Shown: positions 51,226-61,531, numbered from the stretch's first letter. The stretch: 64,000 nucleotides of DNA from Desulfosarcina alkanivorans (GCF_009688945.1 NZ_AP021874.1:4030001-4094000); one strand, 5' to 3'. Translations and numbers: made by a program. The notes: generated by a model not told the origin, from the letters alone.

Positions 51226-53853
51226 ATGTTTGGATTCACTTCAAACAGGATTACAGCCTTGCACACCGTATTTCGAAACCTGCCAATTAATAAGAAATTA
51301 TTGGTGACCTATCTCTCTGTTTTTTTTGTGACCTCATCTCTTGGCAATTCCGTTTTGTATTCAATGGTACGACATACCATTGAAAGAAACATTGAGCAGG
51401 AACTCAAGAACACTACCAATATGATACTAAATATGGTGCATACTGCAGCCCGAGTGTCCATCAGAAACAACCTGCGCGCCGCTGCCGAACAAAATCGTGA
51501 GATTGTTGGCCGCATTTTTCAGAAACAACTTCAGGGAAATTTGACGGAAAGCCAAGCCAAGGCTCAAGCCAGGGAAATTTTGACAGGACAATCAATAGGA
51601 AAAACAGGCTATATATACTGTGTTGACAGTCGCGGCGCCGCTGTTGTTCACCCAAAGCCCGGTATGGAGGGTGGCGTTTTTCTGGAACAAGGATTCGTCA
51701 AAGAGCAGATTCTCCGAAAAGAAGGCTACCTTGAATACGAATGGAGGAATCCCGGCGAACCTGCCAAGCGGCCAAAAGCCCTGTATATGACGTACTTTGC
51801 CCCATGGGACTGGATCATTTCCGTTTCGTCATATCGAACTGAATTTGCAGAATTAATAGACGTTTCGGATTTCCGGGACAGTATTCTATCCTTGAAATTC
51901 GGCGAGACCGGCTATTCCTTTGTGATTGATAGCAAAGGGCAGATGATTATCCATCCGGTAATTGAAGGCAACGCTTTTGCATTCGCTGATACTTCGGGCA
52001 GGAAATTCATCCGAACCATTATTGAAGAGAAGAAAGGCAAGAAAATCTATTCTTGGAAAAATCCTGGAGAGCAGGTGCACAGGGACAAGTTGGTCATTTT
52101 CAACTATATCCCAGAGTATGACTGGATAGTCGCCTCGTCCTGTTACCTTGAGGAGTCCTACGCCCCCCTTAAAAAGGTTCTCAATGTGGTGCTGGCCACC
52201 ACTGCGGCCACTTTATTAATTACCATTCCAATTACTTGGTTGATGAGCTTATATATCGTCAGGCCGTTGAAAACGATGATGAAGAACTTCCGTCGAGGAG
52301 CCAGTGGCGATCTGTCGATTCGATTGGATATTTCAACCGAGGATGAAATGGGACAATTGGCTGGATATTTCAATTACTTCATGGAGAAACTGGAATATTC
52401 CAACGCTATCCTTACCAATGAGATTCTGGATCGGCAGCGAGTCGAAGCTAGACTGCGAATAAGTGAAGAGAAATACAGGACTATTCTAGAGCGAATGGAG
52501 GAAGGTTATTACGAGGTGGATACACAGGGGCGTTTCACATTTTTCAATGCCGCCCTTCAGGCCATTCTCGGCTACCCAAAAGCTGTTTTGAACAGTCTTA
52601 GCCTCCGAGAAATTTCCGATCCGGAAACCTACCGCAAGATTAAGGAAACCTTCAGAGAAATCAGGACTTCGGGCAAAGCACAAAAGGCGGCCAGCTACCA
52701 GTTGAATCGGCGAGATGGGTCAACCTGTTATTTAGAAACATCCATATCATTGATGGTCGATGCGGATCGGCAGGTCATTGGCTATCGAGGTGTCCTCAAG
52801 GACATTTCGGAAAAAAGGCTGGCGGATTTGGAACTTCGGCGTTCCGTAGAGATGTTTTCTAAGGCGTTCCGATCCAGTCCCGCTGGTATGTTTATCGTAA
52901 CCATCAACGATGGCAGATTCGTCGACGTTAACGATAGCTTCCTTCGCTATACAGCCTTCAGCGCAGAGGATGTCATCGGGCGGTCGCTGACCGAAACACA
53001 ATTTTTTATACCGGAAGAGAAAAACGAACTGATCGTCGCGCGCCTTCAACAGGAATATGCCATTCGCAATATGGAAATCAATTTTCGCGCCGACGGAGAC
53101 CATTGTCGCATGGGAATTCTTTCTGCGGAAATGTTAATCCTCCAAGGCAGCAAATGTATGCTGGCTGCCTTGGAGGATGTTACCGAAGCCCGACAACTGG
53201 AGCGGGAAGTCCTGGATATCAGCGAACGTGAACGCCAACGAATTGGATTCACTCTTCACGATGATCTCTGCCCGCACCTGCTGGGCGTAGAAGTTCTTAG
53301 CAATGTACTTCGGCAAAAGCTCGCAGAAAGGTCATCACCCGAGTCAATTAATGCCGCTAAAATTCAAGGTTTGATTCAGGAATCTATAATTAAACTCAAA
53401 CGGTTATCCAGGGGACTGTATCCGGTGGACTTGTCCGGCTACGATTTCGACACCGCCATTGCTGATCTGGTGATGCAGGCTCAAGATATTTTCGGCGTCT
53501 CATGCCATTTTCTTTGCGAACTGCCTATATGTCTCAACGACGATACCATGGCGCGTCACGTTTATTGTATCACCCATGAAGCTATTCACAATGCCCTCAA
53601 ACACGCCAACGCGGAAAACATTTTTGTGGTCTTAAATATGGAAAATGAAAAGATTATACTTACCATCAAAGACGATGGAAGGGGTATTCATGCCGATGAG
53701 CCTAACCATGGTATGGGAATGCGGATTATGAATTACCGTGCTCGGCGGATTGGTGCAGAGTTCACTGTCGAATCCGATATGGGTATGGGAACGACCATAA
53801 CCATCGAAATAGAGCAAACGAAACAGTCTGGAGGGGGGCAGAAGGTGAGATGA
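51226..53853 (+). CDS. Sensor histidine kinase, tandem Cache, HAMP, PAS-PAS, HisKA_3
   Basis: 875 residues. Membrane segment 1 is at ~25-45 (LLVTYLSVFFVTSSLGNSVL). Two periplasmic Cache-type modules follow: SIGKTGYIYCVDSRGAAVVH with APWDWIISVSSY, and KFGETGYSFVIDSKGQMIIH with IPEYDWIVASSCY. Segment 2 is at ~320-345, then HAMP, two PAS domains (~415-530, ~545-660), and the HisKA_3 core ERERQRIGFTLHDDLCPHLL with phospho-acceptor His in TLHDDL, N-box HEAIHNALKHA, and DDGRGI. No clear ribosome site precedes ATG. Its stop overlaps the response-regulator start (TGATGG). A NarX/DegS-type pair, probably sensing small carboxylates or amino acids. Confidence 0.92.
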   Translation: MFGFTSNRITALHTVFRNLPINKKLLVTYLSVFFVTSSLGNSVLYSMVRHTIERNIEQELKNTTNMILNMVHTAARVSIRNNLRAAAEQNREIVGRIFQKQLQGNLTESQAKAQAREILTGQSIGKTGYIYCVDSRGAAVVHPKPGMEGGVFLEQGFVKEQILRKEGYLEYEWRNPGEPAKRPKALYMTYFAPWDWIISVSSYRTEFAELIDVSDFRDSILSLKFGETGYSFVIDSKGQMIIHPVIEGNAFAFADTSGRKFIRTIIEEKKGKKIYSWKNPGEQVHRDKLVIFNYIPEYDWIVASSCYLEESYAPLKKVLNVVLATTAATLLITIPITWLMSLYIVRPLKTMMKNFRRGASGDLSIRLDISTEDEMGQLAGYFNYFMEKLEYSNAILTNEILDRQRVEARLRISEEKYRTILERMEEGYYEVDTQGRFTFFNAALQAILGYPKAVLNSLSLREISDPETYRKIKETFREIRTSGKAQKAASYQLNRRDGSTCYLETSISLMVDADRQVIGYRGVLKDISEKRLADLELRRSVEMFSKAFRSSPAGMFIVTINDGRFVDVNDSFLRYTAFSAEDVIGRSLTETQFFIPEEKNELIVARLQQEYAIRNMEINFRADGDHCRMGILSAEMLILQGSKCMLAALEDVTEARQLEREVLDISERERQRIGFTLHDDLCPHLLGVEVLSNVLRQKLAERSSPESINAAKIQGLIQESIIKLKRLSRGLYPVDLSGYDFDTAIADLVMQAQDIFGVSCHFLCELPICLNDDTMARHVYCITHEAIHNALKHANAENIFVVLNMENEKIILTIKDDGRGIHADEPNHGMGMRIMNYRARRIGAEFTVESDMGMGTTITIEIEQTKQSGGGQKVR

Positions 53854-54506
53854 TGGGAAGAACGAAACGTATCATGATCGTTGAGGATCACCCCATTTTT
53901 CGGATGGGGCTGAAGGATCTGGTCAATCTCGAACCAGACATGTCCGTGTGCGGTGAGGCTGAGGATGTCTCCTCGGCTATCAAGCTGGCCCAACAGGAAC
54001 TCCCGGATCTGATTGTGCTGGATCTGGCACTCAAAAACAGCAGTGGCATTGACCTCATTCATCAGTTTCGCTTCGAACGGGTAAGAATACCTATTCTTGT
54101 CCTTTCAATGCACGGTGAAGAATTCTACGCTCATCGATGCCTACTTGCTGGTGCCAGCGGTTACATCAAAAAACAGGAAGCTTCGCTTTCTGTAATCAAG
54201 GCGATTCGTAATATTCTTTCCGGAAAATTGCATGTCAGCGAAAAGCTGATGACTCATATATTAACGCAATTGCGCTTCAGCAAAGATACCCCCCAAGAAT
54301 CCCCAATCGACCACCTTACCGATCGTGAGATGCAAGTTTTTAGATTGATCGGCCAGGGCATGTTGCCCAGTGATATTGCGAACCGGTTAAATCTGAGTGT
54401 TAAAACCGTGGGCTCCCATAAGGAACGGATCAAAGAAAAAATGGGTTTCAAGCATGGAGGCGAACTGGTTCGCTTTGCAGTGCTTTGGACCGAAAACATG
54501 CGGTAG
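53850..54506 (+). CDS. LuxR/NarL-family response regulator
   Basis: 218 residues. Receiver ~8-130 (RIMIVEDHPIFRMGLKDLVN, phospho-Asp in DLIVLDLALKNSSG, Lys in GASGYIKKQEASL) and a LuxR-type helix-turn-helix ~155-215: LTDREMQVFRLIGQGMLPSD, IANRLNLSVKTVGSHKERIK. The start overlaps the kinase stop by 4 nt, so the pair is co-translated and cognate. It should act as a DNA-binding dimer after phosphorylation. Targets unknown. The IS element that follows separates it from the Liv operon. Confidence 0.94.
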   Translation: MMGRTKRIMIVEDHPIFRMGLKDLVNLEPDMSVCGEAEDVSSAIKLAQQELPDLIVLDLALKNSSGIDLIHQFRFERVRIPILVLSMHGEEFYAHRCLLAGASGYIKKQEASLSVIKAIRNILSGKLHVSEKLMTHILTQLRFSKDTPQESPIDHLTDREMQVFRLIGQGMLPSDIANRLNLSVKTVGSHKERIKEKMGFKHGGELVRFAVLWTENMR

Positions 54507-54839
54507 CCCAACCATCACCCCATAGTGACTCTCAGCCTTTCACGTGCCCATGATAAACGTGTGACCAAGCAGTGATGCCGACAAGAGATATGGTATCCAC
54601 ACTGCAGCCCTATCATCATCGTTCTGGCCTCATAAAAGGCTTTCAGCGAGATTGTCCAATTTTTGCTAAGGCGCGATGATGGTAAACAAAGCAAACTAGT
54701 GTCCATCCGGCAACTTAAGCCACCGGTATCAATAAAAAAAAGAGCATTTTGTGACGGTTTTTCTCTTCTCATTGTAGTATGTTGAAAGTCGCCAAACGTT
54801 CAATATTAATACAAAAAGCAGAAAAGGGCCAAACACAAA
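54507..54839. other. Intergenic region left of the ISNCY-like element
   Basis: About 330 bp. No gene recognised; no convincing inverted repeat matching the right side of the transposase at 56200-56345 was found by eye, so the element borders are not defined. Confidence 0.4.
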
Positions 54840-56199
54840 ATGCGCGAAAAACATCAAAAACAAATGCCACTTATCGATCTCCCAACCGGTCATCCCAAGG
54901 AAAAAGAGCTGGAAGCGATCAGCATCGTGCTTGATAGCACTCCTACCATTTGCGATCATGTACTGCAAGATCTCAACAAGGGAAAAATCATCAAGCGCCG
55001 GACCGGGGCTCGCGGCATGACGGCCGAGGAGATTATTCGCGCTGCGGTGGTGATGCGGATTTACAGTTTCACCGATGAAGATCTGGCGTTTCATATCTCC
55101 GATTCCAGGGCCTTGAGACGATTCTGCCGCATCGGCATCGCCGACAAGGGATTCAAAAAAGTCGGCCCTCAACGCCAATATCAAACCGCTGTCGCCGCAA
55201 ACCTGGCAGCGTATATCCGACGACCTTTTGGTCTGCGCCAAGGACGAAAAAATCGAAAAGGGCCGGAAGGCGCGGATCGATTGTACGGTGGTCGCGTCCA
55301 ACATCCATAAGCCTCTCGATTCCGTACAACTGTTCGATGCGGTGCGCGTGATCGCCCGTTTGTTGACCAAGGCCCGAGACGATTTCGGGATCAAGATCGT
55401 CTTGACCGATCATCGGCGCCGGGCCAAGAAAAGGATGATCGGCATCCAGTACGCCAAAGGAGAAAAACAGCGTATTCCCCTGTATAAAGATCTGCTCAAG
55501 GTCACTCGCAAAACCATCGGCTATGCCATCCGGGCCGAAGAGATCCTGGCACGGCACTGCAGCGCGGACCCGCTTTTGCTGGGCTTGTTCGGCGAGATCA
55601 AACATTATGGCGACCTGGCCCGAAAAGTCTACGACCAAACCTATCGCCGGGTCGTTCAAGGCGAAAGCGTCCCGGCCGGCCAGAAGGTGTTTTCCATTTT
55701 CGAAGACCATACGGACATCATTATCAAGGACCGCCGAGACACACATTACGGTCATAAAATCTGTTTGACGGGCGGGGCCTCCAACTTGATCCTGAATTGT
55801 GTCATTTTGGAGGGCAACCCCGCCGATACGGAATTGGTCGAAACCATGCTCGACCGTCAAAACCGGATCTATGGCCGCTATCCGTTGAAAGTCGCTTTGG
55901 ACGGTGGGTTCGCTTCCAAAGACAACCTTGTCAAAGCCAAAGCGCGTAAAATCAAGCACGTCTGCTTTTCCAAAAAACGCGGATTGAAAGCAACGGACAT
56001 GTGCCGCAGCGACTACGTTTACAAAAAGCTCCGCCAGTTTCGCGCCGGAATCGAATCCGGGATATCCTGGCTTAAGCGCAGCTTCGGTCTGACGCGCTGC
56101 ACCTGGAAAGGATTTCGTTCGTTCAAATGCTATGTCTTGGCATCGGTCGTTGCCGCCAATTTGCTTACGATCGCCAGAAAGAAACTCGCGACCACCTGA
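54840..56199 (+). mobile_element. ISNCY-like DDE transposase, split by a frameshift
   Basis: The first frame (54840-55310) begins MREKHQKQMPLIDLPTGHPK, includes RALRRFCRIGIADKGFKKVG and leaves the homologous frame at 55161. The second frame (entered before 55175) continues QTWQRISDDLLVCAKDEKIE, then GRKARIDCTVVASNIHKPLD, SVQLFDAVRVIARLL, and the C-terminal part VALDGGFASKDNLVKAKARK, RQFRAGIESGISWLKRSFGL to a stop at 56199. The switch is at the A6 run 55155-55160, by +1 (or -2). The join would give about 450 residues. The family assignment (ISNCY, IS5-related) is by motif memory. Probably inactive unless recoded. Confidence 0.75.
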
Positions 56200-56342
56200 A
56201 CGGCAACTTCTGGCCGGCCGCCGACCAACCAGAGCATAGGATCGCCAAAACGATGGTATTAGTTGGCCATATGACCAATGAACTACCCCGCAGCAGAGCT
56301 GACGGGGTATCAAGGCAGCTCTAACTGTATCGGTTAGCTATT

Positions 56343-56374
56343 CGAAGCAAAGCTTCGGGGAATTTAACCCCAAG
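56343..56374. repeat. Two adjoining hairpins
   Basis: CGAAGC-AAA-GCTTCG (56343-56357) is directly followed by GGGG (56357-56360) / CCCC (56368-56371) around AATTTAA. They lie 140 bp beyond the transposase stop, near the right border of the IS element, and could be part of its end or a transcript terminator. The rest of 56200-56693 is AT-rich with no gene recognised. Confidence 0.45.
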
Positions 56375-56693
56375 AGATTAAAATTTGTTCCAACCCAAAA
56401 TTTACTTCTCACCGAGGCATCGGAAATTTTTTTCTTCGCAAAGAAGATAAAAATCATCCATTTCTGGATGGGGAATAGGTAATTTACTTATTAACATTTG
56501 GTTAATTTCCCCCCCCTTTTTTCCACGATTTGCTGATTTACGGATGCAATGTAATCTGAAACAGTTGACATTAAGTAAGATTTCCATCGAAGTGCAAAAC
56601 ATCCATCAGCAAAACTCTGCTGCTTCCTCGGTTTTTCGGAATAGTTGAAATTTGTTGCATAAAAAGCATAATTCATCAAAGAGACGGTGCGTA

Positions 56694-57494
56694 ATGGATA
56701 TGCTCACCATCAGCAATCTTTCCCTGTCGTTTAGAGGACTTCAGGTTCTTACGGACGTCAGCTTCGAAGTCAACCAGGGGGAGTTATTTGCAATTATCGG
56801 CCCCAATGGCGCCGGCAAAACATCTATCCTCAACAGCATTAGCGGCTTCTATCGGCCCAACAAGGGCCACGTCTACCTCGAAGGGCTTGATATATCACGC
56901 CATCCACCATACCGACGGGCAGAGCTTGGACTCGGCCGCACTTTTCAAAACATCGCCCTTTACCATGGGATGTCGGTTCTGGATAACATCAAACTGGGAG
57001 CGCACGTGCACCTGCGAACCGGTCTATTGTCTTCCCTGTTCTATTGGGGTCGTTCCCACCGGGAAGAGATGACTCTGCGCAAAGAAATCGAGGAGGATGT
57101 TATCGATTTTCTTGAAATTGAAGCGATCAGAAAACTCCCGGTCGGTTCCTTGCCCTATGGCCTTCAAAAACGGGTAGAGTTAGCTCGTGCGCTGGCCATG
57201 CGTCCGAAAATTCTCCTTATGGATGAGCCAGTAGCCGGAATGAATGCCGAGGAAACCGAAGATATGGCCCGTTTCATTTTGGATATCAAGGAGGAGCGAA
57301 ACATTACTATCGTGCTCATTGAACATGACATGAAAGTCATTATGGACATTTCGGACAGGGTGCTTGTCCTCAATTTCGGTCAAAAACTAGCTGAGGGGAG
57401 TGCTGAAGAGGTACAGCGGCATCCGGAAGTTATTAAAGCATATTTGGGAGAAAACAAGGCACACGATGGAGATCTTTCTACAACTGCTGGTTAG
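56694..57494 (+). CDS. livG: Liv-type ABC transporter ATP-binding protein (LivG-like)
   Basis: 266 residues from the ATG at 56694 (MDMLTISNLSLSFRGLQVL). Walker A GPNGAGKTS, Q-loop RTFQNIALYHGMSVLDNI, the LivG-type degenerate signature LPYGLQKRVELARAL, Walker B ILLMDEPVAGMN and His switch IEHDMKVIMDISDRV. The C-terminus (HPEVIKAYLGENK) is typical of LivG. It overlaps the first permease gene by 29 nt. With the second ATPase (LivF-like) it forms the heterodimeric motor. The substrate need not be branched-chain amino acids; the terminal acyl-CoA synthetase suggests an organic acid. Confidence 0.9.
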   Translation: MDMLTISNLSLSFRGLQVLTDVSFEVNQGELFAIIGPNGAGKTSILNSISGFYRPNKGHVYLEGLDISRHPPYRRAELGLGRTFQNIALYHGMSVLDNIKLGAHVHLRTGLLSSLFYWGRSHREEMTLRKEIEEDVIDFLEIEAIRKLPVGSLPYGLQKRVELARALAMRPKILLMDEPVAGMNAEETEDMARFILDIKEERNITIVLIEHDMKVIMDISDRVLVLNFGQKLAEGSAEEVQRHPEVIKAYLGENKAHDGDLSTTAG

Positions 57495-58350
57495 TGGCTT
57501 CGCGGTAGGCGGTGTATATGCCCTCATCGCCCTTGGTTTTGTACTTATATACAAAGCCACCAGTATCATCAACTTTGCCACTGGCGAGTTCATGATGATT
57601 GGAGGTTTCATTTTTTATACCCTAACCATAAGCGTGGGGCTGCCGCCCGTTTTCGCCTTTTTGGGCGTAATAGTAACGGCTGCCTTCCTGGGCTTTCTGA
57701 TAGAAAGGATGATTTTACGCCATATGCTGGGGCAACCCACAATCAGTGTAGTTATGGTGACCATCGGGTTAAGTTCGATATTATTGGGGATTGCAGAGAT
57801 AATATGGGGTGCGGAGTTCAAGAGCTTTCCGGCCATTTTCCCAAGAGATCCTGTTATCATCGGTGATATCGTTCTTCGATCAAATATCTTCTATGGATTT
57901 GTCATATCTGCATTCGCCGTTGTCATATTCGCCTTGCTGTTCAAGTACGCCAAGGTAGGTATCGCTATGCGGGCAACTGCCGCGGATCAAGTGGCATCTT
58001 TTTCAATGGGCATCAATGTCAAATCTATGTTCACGCTCTCTTGGGCGCTCGGGGCCATTGCCGCCTCGATGGGGGGGATCATCATAGCCAACATAGGGGG
58101 GGTACACCCGACCCTGGGACACATCGGCTTAAAGATTTTCCCGGTGGTGATTCTGGGTGGACTCGACTCCATATTGGGTGCCGTACTGGGTGGCTTCATT
58201 GTCGGCATTGTGGAGAATCTTGCCGGTGGTTACTTGGACCCGTATTTCCATGGTGGAGTTAAAGAGGTGGCACCTTTTGTCGTGCTGGTTCTAATCCTTC
58301 TCTTTAAGCCATATGGTCTTTTCGGCAAAAAAGAAATCGAACGGCTTTAA
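57466..58350 (+). CDS. livH: Liv-type ABC transporter permease (LivH-like)
   Basis: 294 residues from the ATG at 57466, inside the end of the LivG-like gene; this gives the typical LivH start MEIFLQLLVSGFAVGGVYAL. About eight membrane segments with LGFVLIYKATSIINFATGEF, MRATAADQVASFSMGINVKS (the cytoplasmic coupling loop) and GGLDSILGAVLGGFIVGIVE. All are standard for LivH. The next permease gene begins 18 bp after its stop, so the two are co-transcribed. Confidence 0.92.
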   Translation: MEIFLQLLVSGFAVGGVYALIALGFVLIYKATSIINFATGEFMMIGGFIFYTLTISVGLPPVFAFLGVIVTAAFLGFLIERMILRHMLGQPTISVVMVTIGLSSILLGIAEIIWGAEFKSFPAIFPRDPVIIGDIVLRSNIFYGFVISAFAVVIFALLFKYAKVGIAMRATAADQVASFSMGINVKSMFTLSWALGAIAASMGGIIIANIGGVHPTLGHIGLKIFPVVILGGLDSILGAVLGGFIVGIVENLAGGYLDPYFHGGVKEVAPFVVLVLILLFKPYGLFGKKEIERL

Positions 58351-58368
58351 CCGGAGACCCAAGAAAAC

Positions 58369-59412
58369 ATGCGAATCGGCAACTTTAAGGAAACTTATGC
58401 GTCGGACGAAGCTGTGTTCCAGACGCCCACGGTGCGTTTTTGGATATGCGTTCTTTTTTTGGCGTTGTTGATCTTCCCTTTCCTGGCCAACGATTACCAG
58501 CTCTACATGGCGAACTTGGTGGGAGTGGCCATCGTGGGGGCGGTGAGCCTCAACATTCTTACCGGTTTTGCCGGCCAGATCTCACTGGGCCATGCCGCTT
58601 TTATCGGTATCGGGGCCTATACGGCGGCAATTATAGCAACTCGATTGGATTGGCCGTTTCTTCTCTGCTTGCCAATGTCCGGCCTGTCGGCTGCTTTCTT
58701 CGGGATAATCGTAGGGGGGCCATCCATGCGGATGAAAGGACTCTATCTATGCATCGCGACTTTGGCAGCTCAAGTAATCTTTGAATTTACCTTCGTCCAC
58801 TGGGAGTCCATGACTGGTGGAATCCGGGGCCTCAATTTGCCACCACCGAAAGTGTTTGGAATTAGTGTGGACAACGAGTTCAAGTTCTATTTCATTACGC
58901 TAGCGGTGGTGATGATTATCGTCACCGTAGCCCGGAATATGTTCCGGAACCGCGTTGGTCGAGCATTCATTGCCATTCGTGACCGCGATATTTCAGCTGA
59001 AATCATGGGTATCAATTTGTTTCAGTATAAAATGTATGCATTTGGTGTAAGTTCATTTTTCGCAGGCATCGCTGGATGCCTCTGGGTCAACTTCATGAGG
59101 ACGGTGACACCCGAACATTTCCCGCTCATGGAAAGCGTCCGCTATCTGGCCATGATTATTGTAGGCGGACTTGGGAGCATTCTCGGGGCCATATACGGAG
59201 CCATTTTCATGACACTGGTCCCGGAAATCCTTAAAAATACTTTGGGCTTGATCGCCCACCAGTTTCCTACAGCCATGAGCTACCTTTTTCCAATGCAGGA
59301 AGTTGTTTTCGGGTTGCTCATCGTGATGTTTCTGGTTTTCGAACCCCACGGGCTAGCGGAAATCTGGCGGCGCGTGAAGGATTATTTTCGATTGTGGCCG
59401 TTTCAACATTGA
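58369..59412 (+). CDS. livM: Liv-type ABC transporter permease (LivM-like)
   Basis: 347 residues with about nine membrane segments: VGVAIVGAVSLNILTGFAGQ, SLGHAAFIGIGAYTAAIIAT, the LivM landmark VGRAFIAIRDRDISAEIMGI, YKMYAFGVSSFFAGIAGCLW, and GGLGSILGAIYGAIFMTLVP. The RDRDISAEIMGIN-type coupling helix contacts the ATPases. It is translated in the same operon as the LivH-like permease and is followed 15 bp later by the binding protein gene. Confidence 0.92.
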   Translation: MRIGNFKETYASDEAVFQTPTVRFWICVLFLALLIFPFLANDYQLYMANLVGVAIVGAVSLNILTGFAGQISLGHAAFIGIGAYTAAIIATRLDWPFLLCLPMSGLSAAFFGIIVGGPSMRMKGLYLCIATLAAQVIFEFTFVHWESMTGGIRGLNLPPPKVFGISVDNEFKFYFITLAVVMIIVTVARNMFRNRVGRAFIAIRDRDISAEIMGINLFQYKMYAFGVSSFFAGIAGCLWVNFMRTVTPEHFPLMESVRYLAMIIVGGLGSILGAIYGAIFMTLVPEILKNTLGLIAHQFPTAMSYLFPMQEVVFGLLIVMFLVFEPHGLAEIWRRVKDYFRLWPFQH

Positions 59413-59427
59413 ATAAAGGGGGACCAA

Positions 59428-60609
59428 ATGAAACAGGAGAAATGGTGGATCGCATGGGCTGCCGTGCTGTTTATGTTGGTGGCAGTAGGTACTTCGTGGG
59501 CTGAAGACGAAATAGTAATTGGCGGTTGTCAGCCGATTACCGGTCGTTTCGCTTTCGCCGGAAAACACATCAATGAGGGACTAATGGATGCCGTCGGCTA
59601 TGCCAACGAGCAGGGTGGCGCAGGTGGCAAAAGGTTCAGGTACCTCTATCAGGATACCGGTTACGACCTGAAACGCGCCGTCGCAACCTTCAAGCAAATC
59701 ATGGCCCAAGACACTCCGGTGATGATGTATGGGGAGTCGACGGGACAGGGCAAAGCGCTATCTCCGGAAATTAATGATCGCTATCATGTGGTCTACAGCT
59801 CCACAAGTTTCTCCGAGGAACTTAGCGACCGGAAAAAGAACCCGTATATATTCGTTGGAGGATCTACCTATGCCCAGCAATTCGGCATACTATTGAAATA
59901 TATCGCCGATCATCCCAAAAAAAAGGGCGTTCCGCCCCGGGTGGCGTTTTTCTATAGCGATACCGAATTCGGCCGTGACCCGATTCCCTACGCAAGGGAG
60001 AAAGCCAAGGAACTTGGGATTGAGGTGGTTGCCGAGGAAGTTACGAAGGTGGGTGCCGTAGACGTGACTAGCCAGTTGTTGGACCTCAAGCGCAACAAGC
60101 CAGATTTCTGTATCTTTCAGGGCTACGTGGTCTCCCCCATTCCAGCGGTCATCACAGGCGCCAAGGATTTCGGTCTGGATATAACCTTTATGGGAACTTT
60201 CTGGGCGATGAGCAAGATGCTTATAGACAAGCTCGGTCCTGATGGAGATGGATACATGGGGGTCATGCCATACAGCTACTGGTACATGGATGACGTTCCT
60301 ATGATCCAGATCATTCGGGCCTACAACAAAAAGCATCACCCGGATGTCACCTATCGACCAAATTCCTACATGCAGGGGTGGTTTACCGGCATGGTGTTTA
60401 CCAAACTAGCCCAGATGTGTGTCGATCGGAACCTTCAGGTAACGGGAGAAAACCTCAAGGACATGATTCCTAAGATCAGGGATTGGGATACGGGCGGTCT
60501 TGCCGGTGTAGTGAGTTTCAAAGACACCAATGCCACGGCAATGGGGAAAGTATACCGAGCCGAAGGCGGCAAATATATCCCCGCATCCGACTGGATGTAT
60601 TTAGATTGA
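59428..60609 (+). CDS. Liv-type ABC transporter periplasmic binding protein
   Basis: 393 residues. A signal peptide (WIAWAAVLFMLVAVGTSWA, cleavage before EDE) precedes the Peripla_BP_6 fold: EIVIGGCQPITGRFAFAGKH, YANEQGGAGGKRFRYLYQDT, LKRAVATFKQIMAQDTPVMM, VDVTSQLLDLKRNKPDFCIF. The GGG-rich ribosome site supports the ATG at 59428. The binding-protein gene is placed between the permease and LivF-like genes, as is common where the ligand is an organic or aromatic acid. The ligand is not known. A 106-bp gap follows before the next gene. Confidence 0.9.
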   Translation: MKQEKWWIAWAAVLFMLVAVGTSWAEDEIVIGGCQPITGRFAFAGKHINEGLMDAVGYANEQGGAGGKRFRYLYQDTGYDLKRAVATFKQIMAQDTPVMMYGESTGQGKALSPEINDRYHVVYSSTSFSEELSDRKKNPYIFVGGSTYAQQFGILLKYIADHPKKKGVPPRVAFFYSDTEFGRDPIPYAREKAKELGIEVVAEEVTKVGAVDVTSQLLDLKRNKPDFCIFQGYVVSPIPAVITGAKDFGLDITFMGTFWAMSKMLIDKLGPDGDGYMGVMPYSYWYMDDVPMIQIIRAYNKKHHPDVTYRPNSYMQGWFTGMVFTKLAQMCVDRNLQVTGENLKDMIPKIRDWDTGGLAGVVSFKDTNATAMGKVYRAEGGKYIPASDWMYLD

Positions 60610-60715
60610 CAAGGGCGGCGACCACTCGGTCGATAAATCGTTCCAATGCTGTGTTGACTTGCCTCCATATCATTTCTGTCCAACAGGTGTGGAGGCATGA
60701 CAGCGCATTGTATAT

Positions 60716-61531
60716 ATGGAGGACAAGTTGCCCGCTATCCTTGAACTCAACAACATCGAGGTGGTTTTCAACAATGTGATCCTGGTTCTGAAGGGGCTCT
60801 CCCTGAAAGTGGAACAGGGCGCCATTGTGGCCTTGCTGGGGTCAAATGGTGCCGGCAAATCTACTACGCTTAAAGCCATTTCTGGATTACTGCCTCTGGA
60901 GGATGGTGAAATCACCGAAGGCAGTATTAATTATCGGGAGTTTTCCTTAGCAGGAATGGCTCCCCATAAGATAGTGCAAAAAGGCATTTTTCAGGTTATG
61001 GAAGGCAGACGTGTTTTCGAGGACCTCACCGTAGAGGAAAATCTGGCATGCGGAGCCTATACACGCAAAGATAGGCCCGGCATTGCCAGGGATATTGAAA
61101 AGTGTTTCACTTATTTTCCTGTTCTCAAGAGCCGTAATAACCGGTTAGCCGGCTACCTGAGCGGAGGTGAACAGCAAATGCTCGCCATAGGCCGTGCAAT
61201 GCTGGCGCAACCTAAGCTTATGATGCTCGACGAGCCATCGATGGGATTGGCGCCAATGCTGGTTGAAGAGATTTTTGACATCCTACAGCAGATCAATCGG
61301 AAGGAAGGGATGACCATTCTATTGGTGGAGCAGAACGCTCAACTTGCGTTAGATATCAGCAACTACGGTTACATCATGGAAAATGGAAAGGTCGTACTTG
61401 ATGGTCCCGTAGAATTGTTGCTCAAGGATAAAGATGTTCAGGAATTTTATCTGGGTGTTGGTCATAGTGAGGAGAAGGCCAGCTATCGAGACGTAAAACA
61501 TTACAAGCGGAGGAAGCGATGGTTGAGTTGA
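60716..61531 (+). CDS. livF: Liv-type ABC transporter ATP-binding protein (LivF-like)
   Basis: 271 residues. Walker A GSNGAGKSTTLKAISGLL, Q-loop FQVMEGRRVFEDLTVEENL (a LivF marker), signature LSGGEQQMLAIGRAML, Walker B LMMLDEPSMGLAPMLVEEI and switch VEQNAQLALDISNYG. Its length exceeds usual LivF (~235) by a C-terminal basic tail (EKASYRDVKHYKRRKRW) that runs into the next gene. The stop overlaps the acyl-CoA synthetase start by 13 nt. It pairs with the LivG-like ATPase. Confidence 0.92.
   Translation: MEDKLPAILELNNIEVVFNNVILVLKGLSLKVEQGAIVALLGSNGAGKSTTLKAISGLLPLEDGEITEGSINYREFSLAGMAPHKIVQKGIFQVMEGRRVFEDLTVEENLACGAYTRKDRPGIARDIEKCFTYFPVLKSRNNRLAGYLSGGEQQMLAIGRAMLAQPKLMMLDEPSMGLAPMLVEEIFDILQQINRKEGMTILLVEQNAQLALDISNYGYIMENGKVVLDGPVELLLKDKDVQEFYLGVGHSEEKASYRDVKHYKRRKRWLS

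Noticed and set aside
55151..55165. A6 run as a classical -1 programmed frameshift site of an IS element
   Set aside because: The homologous frame is reached by +1 (or -2), not -1, so the usual slippage does not join the two parts.
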